The notes beneath the pieces were generated by a model. The model worked only from the letters and a program-made list of their open reading frames with translations, had not been told where the DNA came from and did not search any database. Below, in pieces: positions 7,787-19,089 of a stretch of DNA of 64,000 nt; within the stretch, counting starts at the first letter, position 1; the number at the start of each line of letters is the position of its first letter. The stretch lies in assembly GCA_000828075.3 (NCBI GenBank), contig JXCB02000027.1, forward strand, positions 595,905-659,904. The letters run 5' to 3'. The stretch is from Tolypothrix campylonemoides VB511288. GTDB lineage: Bacteria; Cyanobacteriota; Cyanobacteriia; Cyanobacteriales; Nostocaceae. The translations under genes were made by a program, and so were the position numbers.

Positions 7787-8160
7787 AAACCTCGCCCCTT
7801 ATGGGCGGCTTTGCAATACAATGTGGATAGGTCGATCTCCCTTGAGAACGATGAGGAAACAGGTTTAACGTCCTACTCCGTAATCTCAAAATTCCTAACT
7901 GTCAATGGTATTAAACTCTACACAGTAAGGACGTAGTAAAAAATGAAATACCGTGGGACACACGGAAATCCACGCTTGGGGAGTAGTCCATAAGAGTGCT
8001 TACTGTAAAAGGTGTAGTCGGACTAGTATGAAACTGTAAGACCAAAGTTAGTATTGCTAGCAGAGGCGGGATTCAGCCCAAGAATCCTCAAAGGCTTTAG
8101 CCCGAGGAGTGTCAAGATATATGTAATATACGCTAATCTTCTTCCTAAACCGTAGATTAG
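7787..8160 (+). mobile_element. relic of an IS605/IS1341-type tnpB 3' end with right-end hairpin
   Basis: From about 7950 a short frame reads VGHTEIHAWGVVHKSAYCKR and ends SMKL-stop at about 8038, which resembles decayed C-terminal tails of cyanobacterial TnpB proteins. It is followed by GCCCAAGAATCCTCAAAGGC and a GCCCGAGGAGTGTCA hairpin end (about 8070-8115), typical of IS200/IS605 right ends and the overlapping guide-RNA region. No intact nuclease is left. The earlier part (7790-7940) is not recognisable. Confidence 0.5.
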
Positions 8161-8190
8161 TTGCACAGGTGCAGTACCAGTGGGCATACC

Positions 8191-9207
8191 ATGGGCATAA
8201 TTGTTGAGAACGTATCCAAACAGTTTGGCAGTTTTAAAGCAGTCGATCAGGTCAGTCTAGAAGTTAAAAGTGGCTCACTGGTAGCGTTGCTGGGACCGTC
8301 AGGTTCCGGAAAATCTACCCTGCTACGGCTGATTGCAGGTTTGGAGTTGCCAGATACTGGCAGAATTTTCCTGACTGGCAAAGATGCTACATATCAAAGT
8401 GTGCAACAGCGGAACATTGGGTTTTTGTTCCAGCACTATGCCTTATTCAAGCATCTAACAGTGAGGCAAAACATCGCCTTTGGTTTAGAGATTCGCAAAG
8501 CAACAAAAACAAAAGTCAAAGAGCGAGTCGAAGAATTGCTGGATTTAGTGCAACTACGTGGACTGGGCGATCGCTACCCATCGCAGCTTTCCGGCGGTCA
8601 ACGCCAACGGGTAGCATTAGCACGGGCATTGGCAGTAGAACCCGAAGTCTTACTCTTAGATGAACCATTTGGCGCACTCGATGCTAAAGTCCGTAAAGAT
8701 TTACGGGCATGGTTACGCCGCCTCCATGATGAAGTTCATGTTACCACAGTTTTCGTCACGCACGACCAAGAAGAAGCGATGGAAGTCTCCGATCAAGTGG
8801 TGGTGATGAATGAAGGGCGCGTGGAACAGATAGGCACGCCAGCGGAAATTTACGATTATCCAGCAACAGCATTTGTCATGAGTTTTATTGGACCTGTCAA
8901 CGTGCTGCCTAGCACAGCGCAGATTTTCCAGAGTAATGGGTTTGATTCTACACATCCAGAGACATTTTTGCGTCCCTCTGACATAATTGTGGAAACGACC
9001 GCCAACGGAGCTAGGGTATCAGCTACGGTGAGTCGGTTGATAAATCTAGGTTGGGAAGTCCAAGTGGAGTTAACCTTCAATGACGGACAAGTGGTCACAG
9101 CCCATTTGACGCGCGATCGCTTTGACGAGTTACAGTTGGAACCGCAACAAAAGGTGTATGTTAAGCCCAAGGATGCGAAGTCGTTCCCGTTGTATTATTC
9201 GCTTTAG
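8191..9207 (+). CDS. cysA: sulfate/thiosulfate ABC importer ATPase CysA
   Basis: 338 residues from ATG 8191. Walker A is GPSGSGKST (about 38-46), the signature is LSGGQRQR, Walker B is LLLDEP, the D loop is GALDAK, and the switch His is in FVTHDQEEA. The C-terminal 100 residues form the TOBE-type regulatory domain (FLRPSDI and [15 protein letters not shown]) that identifies the CysA group. It would energise sulfate uptake with CysT/CysW and a binding protein. Those genes are not next to it, so it is a separate cysA. A tnpB relic lies directly upstream. Confidence 0.88.
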   Translation: MGIIVENVSKQFGSFKAVDQVSLEVKSGSLVALLGPSGSGKSTLLRLIAGLELPDTGRIFLTGKDATYQSVQQRNIGFLFQHYALFKHLTVRQNIAFGLEIRKATKTKVKERVEELLDLVQLRGLGDRYPSQLSGGQRQRVALARALAVEPEVLLLDEPFGALDAKVRKDLRAWLRRLHDEVHVTTVFVTHDQEEAMEVSDQVVVMNEGRVEQIGTPAEIYDYPATAFVMSFIGPVNVLPSTAQIFQSNGFDSTHPETFLRPSDIIVETTANGARVSATVSRLINLGWEVQVELTFNDGQVVTAHLTRDRFDELQLEPQQKVYVKPKDAKSFPLYYSL

Positions 9208-9433
9208 TGATTGTTTAGAACTTAATCCTCAAGGTTGGCTGTGGAGTGACTAACTTGAGCTTTTTTTGTTTTGGGTCTTCATCAGCAACAACTGCGGTTT
9301 TTCTCAGTTGATGGACAACTCATTCACACCGCTGAGGAAGCAGGAGAGCGATCGCCCTTTTACGACTTTAGGCAAATGCGATGCACTTTTGTTATCAAAC
9401 AGAAGCGAAAAGCCTCTGGCAGATCCACCTCAC

Positions 9434-10018
9434 CTACAATGCACTCACTGGTGGTAACATTTCCAAAACAGCAATTCTCAACTCAGGAAACTGCAATGGT
9501 GAAAGACTTTCATCTTCCCCCAAAATAACTTTGCTTTGATACCCCTGTTGAGACGGTTCCCGGAAGATATGCAGTTGACGACCAATAACATCTAGCACCC
9601 AATAATCTGCAATTCCCGCCTGCGCGTAAGCCTTCCCTTTCGTTTCACAATCTGCTTTCAGGCTGCTATCTGCAACTTCAATAATGAGATAAACTTCACT
9701 AGGGGTAGGATGATGGTCAGCATAGTCGAATGGGTCTATCTTAACAACAGCAACATCCGGTTCTGGTTCAGAGCGTTCATTTAACTTGATTGGATCTTGA
9801 ATTGCAACCCACGCCTGATTTCCTAAACGATTTTGCAGTAACCTATCTATTCTCCCCACTGCCGACCGATGTGCCGTTCCTTTAGCACTCATCCATATTA
9901 TCCTTCCTTCTAGGAGTTCCACTCGTTCATCTTCATGCAAAATCCCAGCCTCAGCCATCCGGTGGTATTCCTCAACTGTCCACAGGCGAAGTTGTAACGT
10001 CGATTCTGTGTTCTGCAT
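9434..10018 (-). CDS. Uma2 family (DUF820) putative endonuclease, 1
   Basis: About 194 residues from ATG 10018 (MQNTESTLQLRLWTVEEYH). It has the Uma2 pattern: YHRMAEAGILHEDERVELLEG, then EPEPDVAVVK, then VYLIIEVADSS and a Lys in KGKAYAQAGIADYWVLD. These match the PD-(D/E)XK nuclease fold residues D, E-x-(A) and K. The family is hugely expanded in cyanobacteria and its role is unsettled. A second Uma2 gene is divergent with a 60-base gap, and a longer start here would overlap it, which argues for the start chosen. Confidence 0.8.
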   Translation of the reverse strand: MQNTESTLQLRLWTVEEYHRMAEAGILHEDERVELLEGRIIWMSAKGTAHRSAVGRIDRLLQNRLGNQAWVAIQDPIKLNERSEPEPDVAVVKIDPFDYADHHPTPSEVYLIIEVADSSLKADCETKGKAYAQAGIADYWVLDVIGRQLHIFREPSQQGYQSKVILGEDESLSPLQFPELRIAVLEMLPPVSAL

Positions 10019-10078
10019 ATATTTGACATTATTAATAGAATATGGTAGCAAAAATAAATATTTTGAGGGAGTTAACAG

Positions 10079-10738
10079 ATGAGTCAATTGCAAACAAAAA
10101 TACCAACAGATACTTGGCTAGTAGCTACTTGGGACGAATATATCCACATTATTGAAAATTTTATTGAAAACCCAGCATATAAAAAAGCCAAAGGCTACTA
10201 CCACAATGGACAAATGAGGATTGAAATGCCACCGGTAGGAAATGACCATGCTAGTGACCACACAATTATTATCACCGCCGCCAGCCTGTTTGCAGCGATC
10301 AAAGGTATTCCTATGAATGGAAAGGATAACTGTACTTACCGTAAAACAGGCTTTAATGATGCTCAACCAGATGTATCTTATTACATTGGTGAAAATGCAA
10401 ATGCGATTCCTTGGGGAACTTCTATCATTGAACTAGATATCTATCCATCCCCAAACTTAGTCATAGAGGTTGCGAACTCCTCACTGGCGGATGATAAAGG
10501 CGAAAAACGGCTACTTTATGAGGATTTAGCAGTCGCTGAATATTGGATTGTCGATGTCCAAAATGTCCAAGTTATCGCTTTTGCAATAGAAAATGGTGGT
10601 AGTAGGCGGATAACTCAATCTCAAGTCTTACCAGGATTAGCAATTTCTTTGTTAAACGAAGCTTTTCGGCGTACTCGTCAAACAGACCAAAGTCAAGTTA
10701 TTGCTTGGTTATTATCGCAATTTCAGTCAGAAAAATAG
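10079..10738 (+). CDS. Uma2 family (DUF820) putative endonuclease, 2
   Basis: 219 residues. A PD-(D/E)XK-like core is visible as QPDVSYYIG, then PSPNLVIEVANSS, then KRLLYEDLAVAEYWIVDVQN. It is only distantly similar to the neighbouring Uma2 gene, with which it shares a 60-base divergent promoter region, so this is not a recent tandem duplication. Function is unproven for this family. Confidence 0.8.
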   Translation: MSQLQTKIPTDTWLVATWDEYIHIIENFIENPAYKKAKGYYHNGQMRIEMPPVGNDHASDHTIIITAASLFAAIKGIPMNGKDNCTYRKTGFNDAQPDVSYYIGENANAIPWGTSIIELDIYPSPNLVIEVANSSLADDKGEKRLLYEDLAVAEYWIVDVQNVQVIAFAIENGGSRRITQSQVLPGLAISLLNEAFRRTRQTDQSQVIAWLLSQFQSEK

Positions 10739-10872
10739 CTGGAATATTAAGCTGGAATATTAACGCACTCATTTTAGAACGATGCGTTACAGCGCACAAA
10801 AGTGTGTAAAGAATTACAAGTCATCTGCGCCTAACGCACCAAGCGTGTGAATAAATTACAAATTAGGAATGA

Positions 10873-11277
10873 CTATGGTTTTTGGGTGGCGATCGCTAAT
10901 TTTGCTCCCTCCACTCGCCGTACTAGATCCATCACCGCTACGACTTGACCGTGATTCACCCCTTCATCTGCATTTATCACAACCATCATCGGCTGCTGTG
11001 GCTGTACCTTTTGCCGCACACCCTTTTCCAACTGTTCTAGACTAATTTCCTGCCTATCTAAGAATATTTTGCCACTCTTATCAATTGTGACAGTAGCTTG
11101 CGCTGGGCGTTGTTCTGTTTGTGCTGTCGCTGCTTTAGGCAAGTTGACTGGCAAACCCTCTGACCGTGTTAAAAACAGTGTTGACATGATAAAAAACGTC
11201 AAAATCGCAAATATCACGTCAATCATCGGCACGATATTAATCTGCGCTGGTATATCTGGTTCATCTTGCAGACGCAT
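10873..11277 (-). CDS. exbD: ExbD/TolR biopolymer transport protein
   Basis: 134 residues from ATG 11277, chosen because a GAGGAG lies nine bases upstream; an ATG seven codons earlier is also possible. One membrane helix (about 15-38) includes the essential Asp of the family in IVPMIDVIFAILTFF. A periplasmic domain of about 90 residues follows. ExbD forms the proton channel with ExbB and passes energy to TonB. The start overlaps the end of exbB, showing translational coupling. Confidence 0.9.
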   Translation of the reverse strand: MRLQDEPDIPAQINIVPMIDVIFAILTFFIMSTLFLTRSEGLPVNLPKAATAQTEQRPAQATVTIDKSGKIFLDRQEISLEQLEKGVRQKVQPQQPMMVVINADEGVNHGQVVAVMDLVRRVEGAKLAIATQKP

Positions 11278-11914
11278 AAGCTTTGTCTCCTCTTTCATAG
11301 CGACGGCGATAAAGTAATTCTAGCTGTCCGCCGTACTCCTGAATGAGCGCAATTTGGCGCTGGTAAAGTCCCCGGAATGTATTGGCAAATAGGAGTACAA
11401 AAATAGCAACAATCAATCCTGATGCAGTAGAAACCAACGCTTCACTAATACCAGCCGTCACACCTGCGGTTCTGCTACCTCCCACATCACCAATGTTGAG
11501 TGAGGCAAAAGAAACAATTAATCCTAAAACAGTTCCCAGAAGTCCCAGCAGGGGTGCAAGAGAGATGATTGTATCGAATAGATTTTGAAAGCGCTTGAGT
11601 AAAGGTATTTCGGCTTGCGCTTCACTTTCTAATGCCAAGCGAAATTCTTCTGGAGTTGGTTCCTCCAGTTCTAAAGCAGTCAGAAAAATCCGTGCGATGG
11701 GTAAATCTGCATTTTTTTGTAGTTTATCCATGGCACCAACGACATTATTGAGACGGTAAAGGTTCAGCACCTCTCGCACCACGCGGTTTTGACGGGTATT
11801 AATTTTTACCCAAAATCTAACACGCTCGATAATTAAAGCAACTGCTAGAACAGAAAAGGCTAGCAGCGGCCACATTACCACACCGCCTGCCACAAACAGA
11901 TTTGTGATTCCCAT
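11261..11914 (-). CDS. exbB: ExbB/TolQ/MotA family proton channel
   Basis: 217 residues with three membrane helices: about 10-28, a second at about 115-140 (SLAPLLGLLGTVLGLIVSF) and a third at about 160-180. The TVLGLI stretch and ALVSTASGL are the family signature. It is the first gene of an exbB-exbD pair, with the TonB-like gene divergent 275 bases away. The set powers TonB-dependent outer-membrane receptors, usually for iron chelates or B12. A GATAAT-like stretch in the shared upstream region could be part of a Fur site but is not a clear match. Confidence 0.9.
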   Translation of the reverse strand: MGITNLFVAGGVVMWPLLAFSVLAVALIIERVRFWVKINTRQNRVVREVLNLYRLNNVVGAMDKLQKNADLPIARIFLTALELEEPTPEEFRLALESEAQAEIPLLKRFQNLFDTIISLAPLLGLLGTVLGLIVSFASLNIGDVGGSRTAGVTAGISEALVSTASGLIVAIFVLLFANTFRGLYQRQIALIQEYGGQLELLYRRRYERGDKAYASAR

Positions 11915-12189
11915 GTACTATTCTCTCAAGCCACTAACTAATTTTGTCAGATTACCAGATTACTGGGCACAACTGATATAAGTTCTCAATACAAATTAAA
12001 GGAAATGATAATTCGTGTCAAACATCATCCATCCATGACAATTTTCTAATTTTTTTTAGGGACTATAAATACTAGACGTGGGCTACACTTCAGTTTACAT
12101 AAGGTTAATGATTATCTTGATGCCTAATTGACATTTGCTCGTAAATGTTTTAATCTGCCTAAGTTGCTGATAATGGGTGGCATTAAACT

Positions 12190-13761
<1,572 letters not shown>

Positions 13762-14349
13762 TATTGTATAAAAAGTGATGCTATTCAGGGTTGGCGTAGA
13801 CGCGGACTACAAACTTCAGCCGCACGTAATGCTACGCCAATTAAGCGTTTGAGGTTTCGCTGGTCAAGAGCAACGAGGAGAAAATATTAGACTTCTTGCA
13901 TGAATCTTTACCCTCACCACGCCACTTGCTACAACGGAGGGAACCTCCCTTCGGGTTCACCAGTCGCCTACGGAGGGAAACCCTCCTGCAGCGCTGGATT
14001 CACCGCAACGCAGTGGCTCCTAAATCCCTCTCCCAAGCTTGGGAGAGGGACTTTAAAATTGGCTCCCCGAATCCCAATTTTGGGAGAAGGGGTTGGGGAT
14101 TCGGGCAAGTTTTGCCTTTTGGCAAGAGGTCTATTGAGGTTTTTCTTGCTACATATATGTAAATTCATATCAAAAAGGTGGTTGACGTAACGACGCCTGC
14201 GTCTAACCAAAAGCTTGAAACATCACGCGAGTGTCTTTACCATAGAGATGAGGAATGCCGCAAGTAGCCTAAAAGATGCGGTTGATTTTCGCACCTTTAC
14301 TGAATTGTGGCTTTACACAGCAAATGCACGATTGAGTTTGGGGAAAATC
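13762..14349. repeat. intergenic region filled with dispersed repeats
   Basis: At 13934-13997 lies a G/C-rich palindromic repeat (ending CCTGCAGCGCTGG) related, in reverse complement, to copies at 40727-40775 and 43460-43500. At 14022-14100 follow two nested inverted repeats around CCAAGCTTGG and CCAATTTTGG with flanking GGGAGAGGG-type arms. The remainder is the upstream region of the monooxygenase. No gene is supported. Confidence 0.6.
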
Positions 14350-15648
14350 ATGGTTAAGAAAGTTGCAATCATCGGTGCTGGACCAAGCGGACTCCTACTT
14401 GCTCACTATTTGTTACGTCGTGGTGATAAATACCAAATTGACATTTATGAACGCCGCAGCGATCCGAGAATTGTTTCATTCTCAAAATCCAGAACTTACC
14501 CCATCTCCTTAAACGAAAGGGGAATGAGCGCTTTGAGAAAAATTGAGGGTTTGGAGGAAGCGGTCAAAGCCATTAGTGTGGAGATGAGGGGAACGGTTTT
14601 TCATCAAAAAAATGGTAAGACGCGGTTTACGCCAAGAAAGAAACCGCTGACGACACTTGACCGGACAAAATTGGCGATCGCCCTTTTAAAATTCACTGAG
14701 AACTACGATAAAAGCCGGCTTAACATTCACTTCAACTGTCAATGCACTTCTATAGACTTTGCAGCTAAGAAGGTGAAGTTGCAACTGGAAACACAAGAAG
14801 ATTTCACCATTGATTATGACCTTTTAATCGGTGCAGATGGGGGACGTTCTGTGGTTAGGGAGCATTTTCTTGCTACAGAAGATTTTGAATGTGAACAAAA
14901 GTACGTCCCCAATGATTACAAATCGATTTTCCTGCCCCGCCCTGACGAAAATTCTGGCATTTATTTAGAAAAAGGCAAAATCCACTCGTGGATGCTTAAA
15001 GATGGCACATTTGTAGTTCTGCTACATCAACGCGATGAGACTATGGGTGGTGTCATTTTGTTTCTTCACAACAAAAATCAGATAGCTAGCCTTTCCACCA
15101 CAGAAGAAGTTCTCCAATTCTTTCAAAAGAATTTTCCAGAAGTTGCTCAACTCATGCCAAAAGAGGAAGCTGAAGCTTTTCTCAATAGACCAATATCGAG
15201 AATTTTAACAGTTCGCTGTAGCCGCTATCATCAAAATGGTAGTGTACTAGTTATTGGAGACGCGGCACACGCTGTATCTTCCTCTATTGGTCAAGGTTGC
15301 AATGCCGCACTTGAAGATGTTGTCTTGTTGGACAACCTTTTGAACGAATATTCTGATGATTTAGCACTAGTGCTAGAACAATTTACTGTTCGCCGCAAGC
15401 AGGATGGCCATGCGTTAGTCGAACTTGGCGACAATGCTTTTCCTTCTACTACGGGATTATTTATTGAGTTTGTCTTGAGGGAAAGTTTTGCTAACATTTT
15501 GCACCAAATATTTCCCAATCGCTTTCCACCTTCTATTTCCGAGTTAGTATTTGAAACGACAGTTCCTTATTCAGAAATATTGAATTCTTACAAAGGTTGG
15601 ATATCCAAAGTGAAAAAATCAAACGAAAAATTGTCAGCAAATTTGTAG
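14350..15648 (+). CDS. FAD-dependent monooxygenase, kynurenine 3-monooxygenase-like
   Basis: 432 residues from ATG 14350 (MVKKVAIIGAGPSGLLLAHY). The N-terminal GxGxxG loop, the DYDLLIGADGGRSVVRE motif (about 155-175) and the VLVIGDAAHAVSS flavin motif (about 300-312) define a class A flavoprotein hydroxylase. The SRTYPISLNERGMSALRKI stretch after the first motif resembles kynurenine 3-monooxygenases, but the C-terminal membrane anchor of those enzymes is not obvious. A small cupin gene follows after 64 bases on the same strand and may act on the same pathway. The substrate is not known. Confidence 0.78.
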   Translation: MVKKVAIIGAGPSGLLLAHYLLRRGDKYQIDIYERRSDPRIVSFSKSRTYPISLNERGMSALRKIEGLEEAVKAISVEMRGTVFHQKNGKTRFTPRKKPLTTLDRTKLAIALLKFTENYDKSRLNIHFNCQCTSIDFAAKKVKLQLETQEDFTIDYDLLIGADGGRSVVREHFLATEDFECEQKYVPNDYKSIFLPRPDENSGIYLEKGKIHSWMLKDGTFVVLLHQRDETMGGVILFLHNKNQIASLSTTEEVLQFFQKNFPEVAQLMPKEEAEAFLNRPISRILTVRCSRYHQNGSVLVIGDAAHAVSSSIGQGCNAALEDVVLLDNLLNEYSDDLALVLEQFTVRRKQDGHALVELGDNAFPSTTGLFIEFVLRESFANILHQIFPNRFPPSISELVFETTVPYSEILNSYKGWISKVKKSNEKLSANL

Positions 15649-15712
15649 CAATTGTGAAATTTGCCTAATGTGCTACAAATAAGGCATAAAACCTTGACAG
15701 GAGATATCTACT

Positions 15713-16171
15713 ATGCTTCAGAAATGGTTCAAAAAATATCTAGACTCTCGACCCTGCCTAACTGCCTACAACAATTTAGAAAAAACACAAGCTCGACAGC
15801 ATACTCACTTTATCTTATTCCCAGCCAATCGGTGGTTTAACATCACACTTAACCATATTTTGGATCGCCCGGAATGGTATAAAGGCGTACTCCACAATCA
15901 TCCCTGGTTCAACATTAGCCTTATTTTGAAGGGTGGCTACTGGGAGAAAACTGAGGACGGAGTGAAGTGGTATGGACCCGGGTCAATTATCTTCCGGTCT
16001 GCACAGAAACACCATTGCATCTGGATTAAAGATGGTCAAGAAGCATGGACATTGTTCTTTCACGGACCAATGGTGAAAAAGAGTTTTGATTTTGTACAGG
16101 ATGGTCAACCTGTGACACCAGAACAGCTTGGGTTGCCAAAAGGTGTCATAACGCGTGGAGGGTCAATCTAA
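15713..16171 (+). CDS. cupin-like small protein
   Basis: 152 residues. A central cupin-type pattern is visible as VLHNHPWFNISLILKGGY, then GPGSIIFRSAQKHHCIWI and WTLFFHGP. These give His residues at spacings expected for metal ligands. It follows the FAD monooxygenase gene by 64 bases and probably shares its transcript. It could be a dioxygenase or a binding protein; no precise family is recognised. Confidence 0.6.
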   Translation: MLQKWFKKYLDSRPCLTAYNNLEKTQARQHTHFILFPANRWFNITLNHILDRPEWYKGVLHNHPWFNISLILKGGYWEKTEDGVKWYGPGSIIFRSAQKHHCIWIKDGQEAWTLFFHGPMVKKSFDFVQDGQPVTPEQLGLPKGVITRGGSI

Positions 16172-16222
16172 AATTAAGCTAAAATTCAAGCATAGTAAGC
16201 ATTTCCTGCTTTTAGATACCCC

Positions 16223-16963
16223 ATGCTTGAAACCTTCCAAACCCGACTTTACGAACTAGAACAATTCGCTAACGCCCTCGTCGCCAACCAACTCACGCAT
16301 CTGAGTTTGCTGAGTATTGGCGTCATTTTTCTAGCAGGGTTGCTCACCAGCCTGACACCCTGTATGCTTTCCATGTTACCGATTACCATTGGCTACATCG
16401 GTGGTTATGAAGCGAAAAATCGTCTGCAAGCAGCTACCCAGTCAACGTGGTTTGCTTTGGGATTGGCGACTACCCTTGCAGGGCTTGGTATCTTAGCAGC
16501 TTTTGTGGGAAAAGTCTACGGTCAAGTGGGAATTGGTTTACCAATTATTGTCAGTGTTATTGCTATCCTCATGGGGCTGAATTTACTCGAAGCTTTACCG
16601 TTGCAATTACCTTCTTTTGGCGGTACAGAGTGGATTTCTCAAGAATTACCCCAAGGAGTGCGAGCATATTTGATTGGTTTGAGTTTTGGTGTCGTCGCCT
16701 CGCCTTGCAGTACCCCTGTTTTAGCAAGTTTGCTTGGTTGGGTTGCCAATACACAAGACTTAATTTTAGGCGCTGTTTTGCTGCTTTCCTACACAGCAGG
16801 TTATGTTGCACCATTAATTTTAGCGGGTACGTTTACAGCTTCAATTAAGAAATTGCTAGAATTGCGCCGTTGGTCTGGTTGGATTAACCCAGTCAGCGGC
16901 GCTTTGTTGGTAGGATTTGGTGTGCTTTCTTTAATTTCTCGGATTCCTATTGGAACTTTTTAG
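16223..16963 (+). CDS. ccdA: cytochrome c biogenesis protein CcdA
   Basis: 246 residues with six predicted membrane helices. The two redox-active Cys of CcdA are visible in SLTPCMLSMLPITIGY (helix 1) and VVASPCSTPVLASLL (helix 4). CcdA passes electrons from stromal/cytoplasmic thioredoxin across the thylakoid membrane to keep apocytochrome c haem-binding cysteines reduced. It lies four bases before ccs1, forming the system II cytochrome c maturation operon. Confidence 0.92.
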   Translation: MLETFQTRLYELEQFANALVANQLTHLSLLSIGVIFLAGLLTSLTPCMLSMLPITIGYIGGYEAKNRLQAATQSTWFALGLATTLAGLGILAAFVGKVYGQVGIGLPIIVSVIAILMGLNLLEALPLQLPSFGGTEWISQELPQGVRAYLIGLSFGVVASPCSTPVLASLLGWVANTQDLILGAVLLLSYTAGYVAPLILAGTFTASIKKLLELRRWSGWINPVSGALLVGFGVLSLISRIPIGTF

Positions 16964-16967
16964 CTAA

Positions 16968-18380
16968 ATGACTATAGAAAATTCAGTTTCCAAACAATCT
17001 ATCTGGTCAGCATTTGGGCAGTTATTGCGCAAAGAGTTATTGCCCGTGCTAACCGATTTACGCTTAGCAATTGTGATGCTGTTAATCATTGCACTCTTTA
17101 GCGTCACTGGTACTGTTATAGAGCAAGGTCAATCGCTAGCATTTTACCAAGCTAACTACCCGGAGCATCCGGCTTTATTTGGTTTTCTCACCTGGAAAGT
17201 TATCTTAATAGTGGGCTTAGACCATGTTTATAGAACTTGGTGGTTCTTAGCATTACTCATCTTTTTTGGCACAAGCTTAACTGCTTGTACCTTTACTCGT
17301 CAGTTCCCAGCTTTAAAAGCTGCCCGTCGGTGGAAATTTTACGACGAACCCCGCCAATTTCAAAAGTTAGCTTTGAGTGCGGAATTCGATGTAGAACTCT
17401 CGGATGCAACGTCTCTACAAACCCTGACTCAAATTTTGCCAAATCGCCGCTACAAAGTTTTTCAAGAGAAAGAAGATACCCTCTACGCCCGCAAAGGGAT
17501 TATCGGACGCATCGGACCAATTATCGTTCATGTGGGTATCGTGACTATTCTCCTAGGGTCGATTTGGGGAGCAATGACTGGTTTTATGGCTCAGGAAATG
17601 GTTGCCAGTGGGAACACCTTCCAAGTAAAAAATATCATAGATGCGGGACCTTGGGCAGCAACGCAACCAAAAGATTGGTCTGTGCGAGTCAATCGCTTTT
17701 GGATCGACTACACCCCTTCTGGTGGAATTGACCAGTTCTACTCAGATCTGTCTGTTTTAGACAATCAAGGACAGGAAGTTGACCACAAGACGATTTTCGT
17801 CAACACTCCTCTGCGTTATCATGGCGTAACTTTCTACCAAACCGATTGGGGAATCTCTGCTGTTAAAGTGCGAGTGAACAACAGCCCCATTTTTCAACTA
17901 CCAATGGCGCAACTAAACACCAACGGTAATGGACGCATTTGGGGAACTTGGATTCCTACTAAACCAGATATGAGTGAAGGTGTCTCTTTACTGGCGAAAG
18001 ACTTGCAAGGAATGATGTTAATTTACGATGCTACCGGCAAGCTGGTTGACACTGTTCGCGCTGGCATGTCTACCCAAGTCAATGGTGTAACGTTGAAAAT
18101 TCTCGATATTATTGGCAGTACTGGCTTACAAATTAAAGCTGATCCAGGAATCCCGATTGTTTATACAGGGTTTGCCTTGCTCATGCTAGGTGTTACGATG
18201 AGTTACTTCTCTCACTCCCAAATTTGGGCATTGCAAAAAGATGGTCGCCTGTATGTAGGTGGTAAAACGAATCGCGCACAGGTGGCTTTTGAGCGAGAAA
18301 TGTTAGAAATTTTGGATAAGTTAAGTTTACCTACACAAGATGAGGAGAAAGCGATCGCGGTAGAATCTCATTCTGCCTAA
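16968..18380 (+). CDS. ccs1: cytochrome c biogenesis protein Ccs1/ResB
   Basis: 470 residues. Three N-terminal membrane helices (about 35-55, 85-110, 185-205), a large lumenal region (about 215-400, with [18 protein letters not shown] and [15 protein letters not shown]) and a last helix near 405-425 fit Ccs1/ResB. With CcsA it delivers haem to apocytochrome c in the thylakoid lumen for cytochrome f and c6. It starts four bases after ccdA, so the pair is co-transcribed. CcsA is not in the window. Confidence 0.92.
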   Translation: MTIENSVSKQSIWSAFGQLLRKELLPVLTDLRLAIVMLLIIALFSVTGTVIEQGQSLAFYQANYPEHPALFGFLTWKVILIVGLDHVYRTWWFLALLIFFGTSLTACTFTRQFPALKAARRWKFYDEPRQFQKLALSAEFDVELSDATSLQTLTQILPNRRYKVFQEKEDTLYARKGIIGRIGPIIVHVGIVTILLGSIWGAMTGFMAQEMVASGNTFQVKNIIDAGPWAATQPKDWSVRVNRFWIDYTPSGGIDQFYSDLSVLDNQGQEVDHKTIFVNTPLRYHGVTFYQTDWGISAVKVRVNNSPIFQLPMAQLNTNGNGRIWGTWIPTKPDMSEGVSLLAKDLQGMMLIYDATGKLVDTVRAGMSTQVNGVTLKILDIIGSTGLQIKADPGIPIVYTGFALLMLGVTMSYFSHSQIWALQKDGRLYVGGKTNRAQVAFEREMLEILDKLSLPTQDEEKAIAVESHSA

Positions 18381-18561
18381 TTAAGTTTTGCCTCTCCTTG
18401 CCAAAAAAAGTAACAAAGCTGCGATCATGCAGTAAAGATGTTCAGTACTAGCATGGTAGTTCTGTGCCCCACGCTAAAGTCCTTCTGGAGGCACAATATC
18501 ATCAAGAGTTAGGCTTACTTGTTCAAGCTCATATTGTTTAACTATTTTATACATCAACAGC

Positions 18562-18590
18562 AAAGACGCTAAGGAGTTCTTAGCGTCTTT
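18562..18590. terminator. 12-bp hairpin between convergent ccs1 and queF
   Basis: Arms 18562-18573 and 18579-18590 are exact reverse complements with a 5-base loop, ending in TTT on the plus strand and, read the other way, also in TTT. It is in the right place to end both transcripts. The following TTAGCGTCTTTGCG-type sequence is a common dispersed motif. Confidence 0.6.
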
Positions 18591-18616
18591 GCGTCTTTGC
18601 GCGAAACCTTTTATGC

Positions 18617-18988
18617 TTACTTCTGATGTCGCACTGAAATTACTGTATGCACATTACCGCGAGGTGTAAAATCTGCCTTAACTGTGACTTCTAAGGGGTC
18701 ACAGGCAGCAACAAAATCATCTAGGATTTGATTGGCAGTTTCTTCGTGGGAAATATAGCGATCGCGATAGCTATTAATGTATAGTTTTAGCGCCTTCAAT
18801 TCCACTACCCGCTCATTAGGGATGTAGCTAACGTGAATCGTGGCAAAGTCAGGATAGCCAGAAAACGGACATTTACAAGTAAATTCTGGCAAGGTAATGT
18901 TAATGTCGTATCGTCTTCCTATACGCGGATTGGGAAATGTGATCAGTTGTCCTTCCGCAATGTTGCGTTCTCCATATTTCATTTCCAT
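18617..18988 (-). CDS. queF: NADPH-dependent 7-cyano-7-deazaguanine reductase QueF
   Basis: 123 residues of the short (type I) QueF. The active-site Cys and Asp are in FTCKCPFSGYPDFATIHVSY; the substrate Glu/Lys region is VELKALKLYINSYRDRYIS. The enzyme reduces preQ0 to preQ1 in queuosine synthesis for tRNA. It starts MEMKYGERNIAEGQLITFP, slightly shorter at the N-terminus than relatives I know. Convergent with ccs1. Confidence 0.92.
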   Translation of the reverse strand: MEMKYGERNIAEGQLITFPNPRIGRRYDINITLPEFTCKCPFSGYPDFATIHVSYIPNERVVELKALKLYINSYRDRYISHEETANQILDDFVAACDPLEVTVKADFTPRGNVHTVISVRHQK

Positions 18989-19089
18989 AGTCTTTAGTTT
19001 TTAATTTTTAATCATTATGCATTATTAATAGTTAATTATTAATAGTTAGTAGTTAGTTGTCAAAGTACCACTAACTACTCACACCAAAC

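Noticed and set aside
12104-12120. Fur box between exbB and the TonB-like gene
   Set aside because: AATGATTATC gives only a partial match to the Fur consensus, so no feature was called.
13900-14190. Overlapping plus-strand frames of about 90 codons
   Set aside because: They are made of dispersed inverted repeats and have no protein-like signal.
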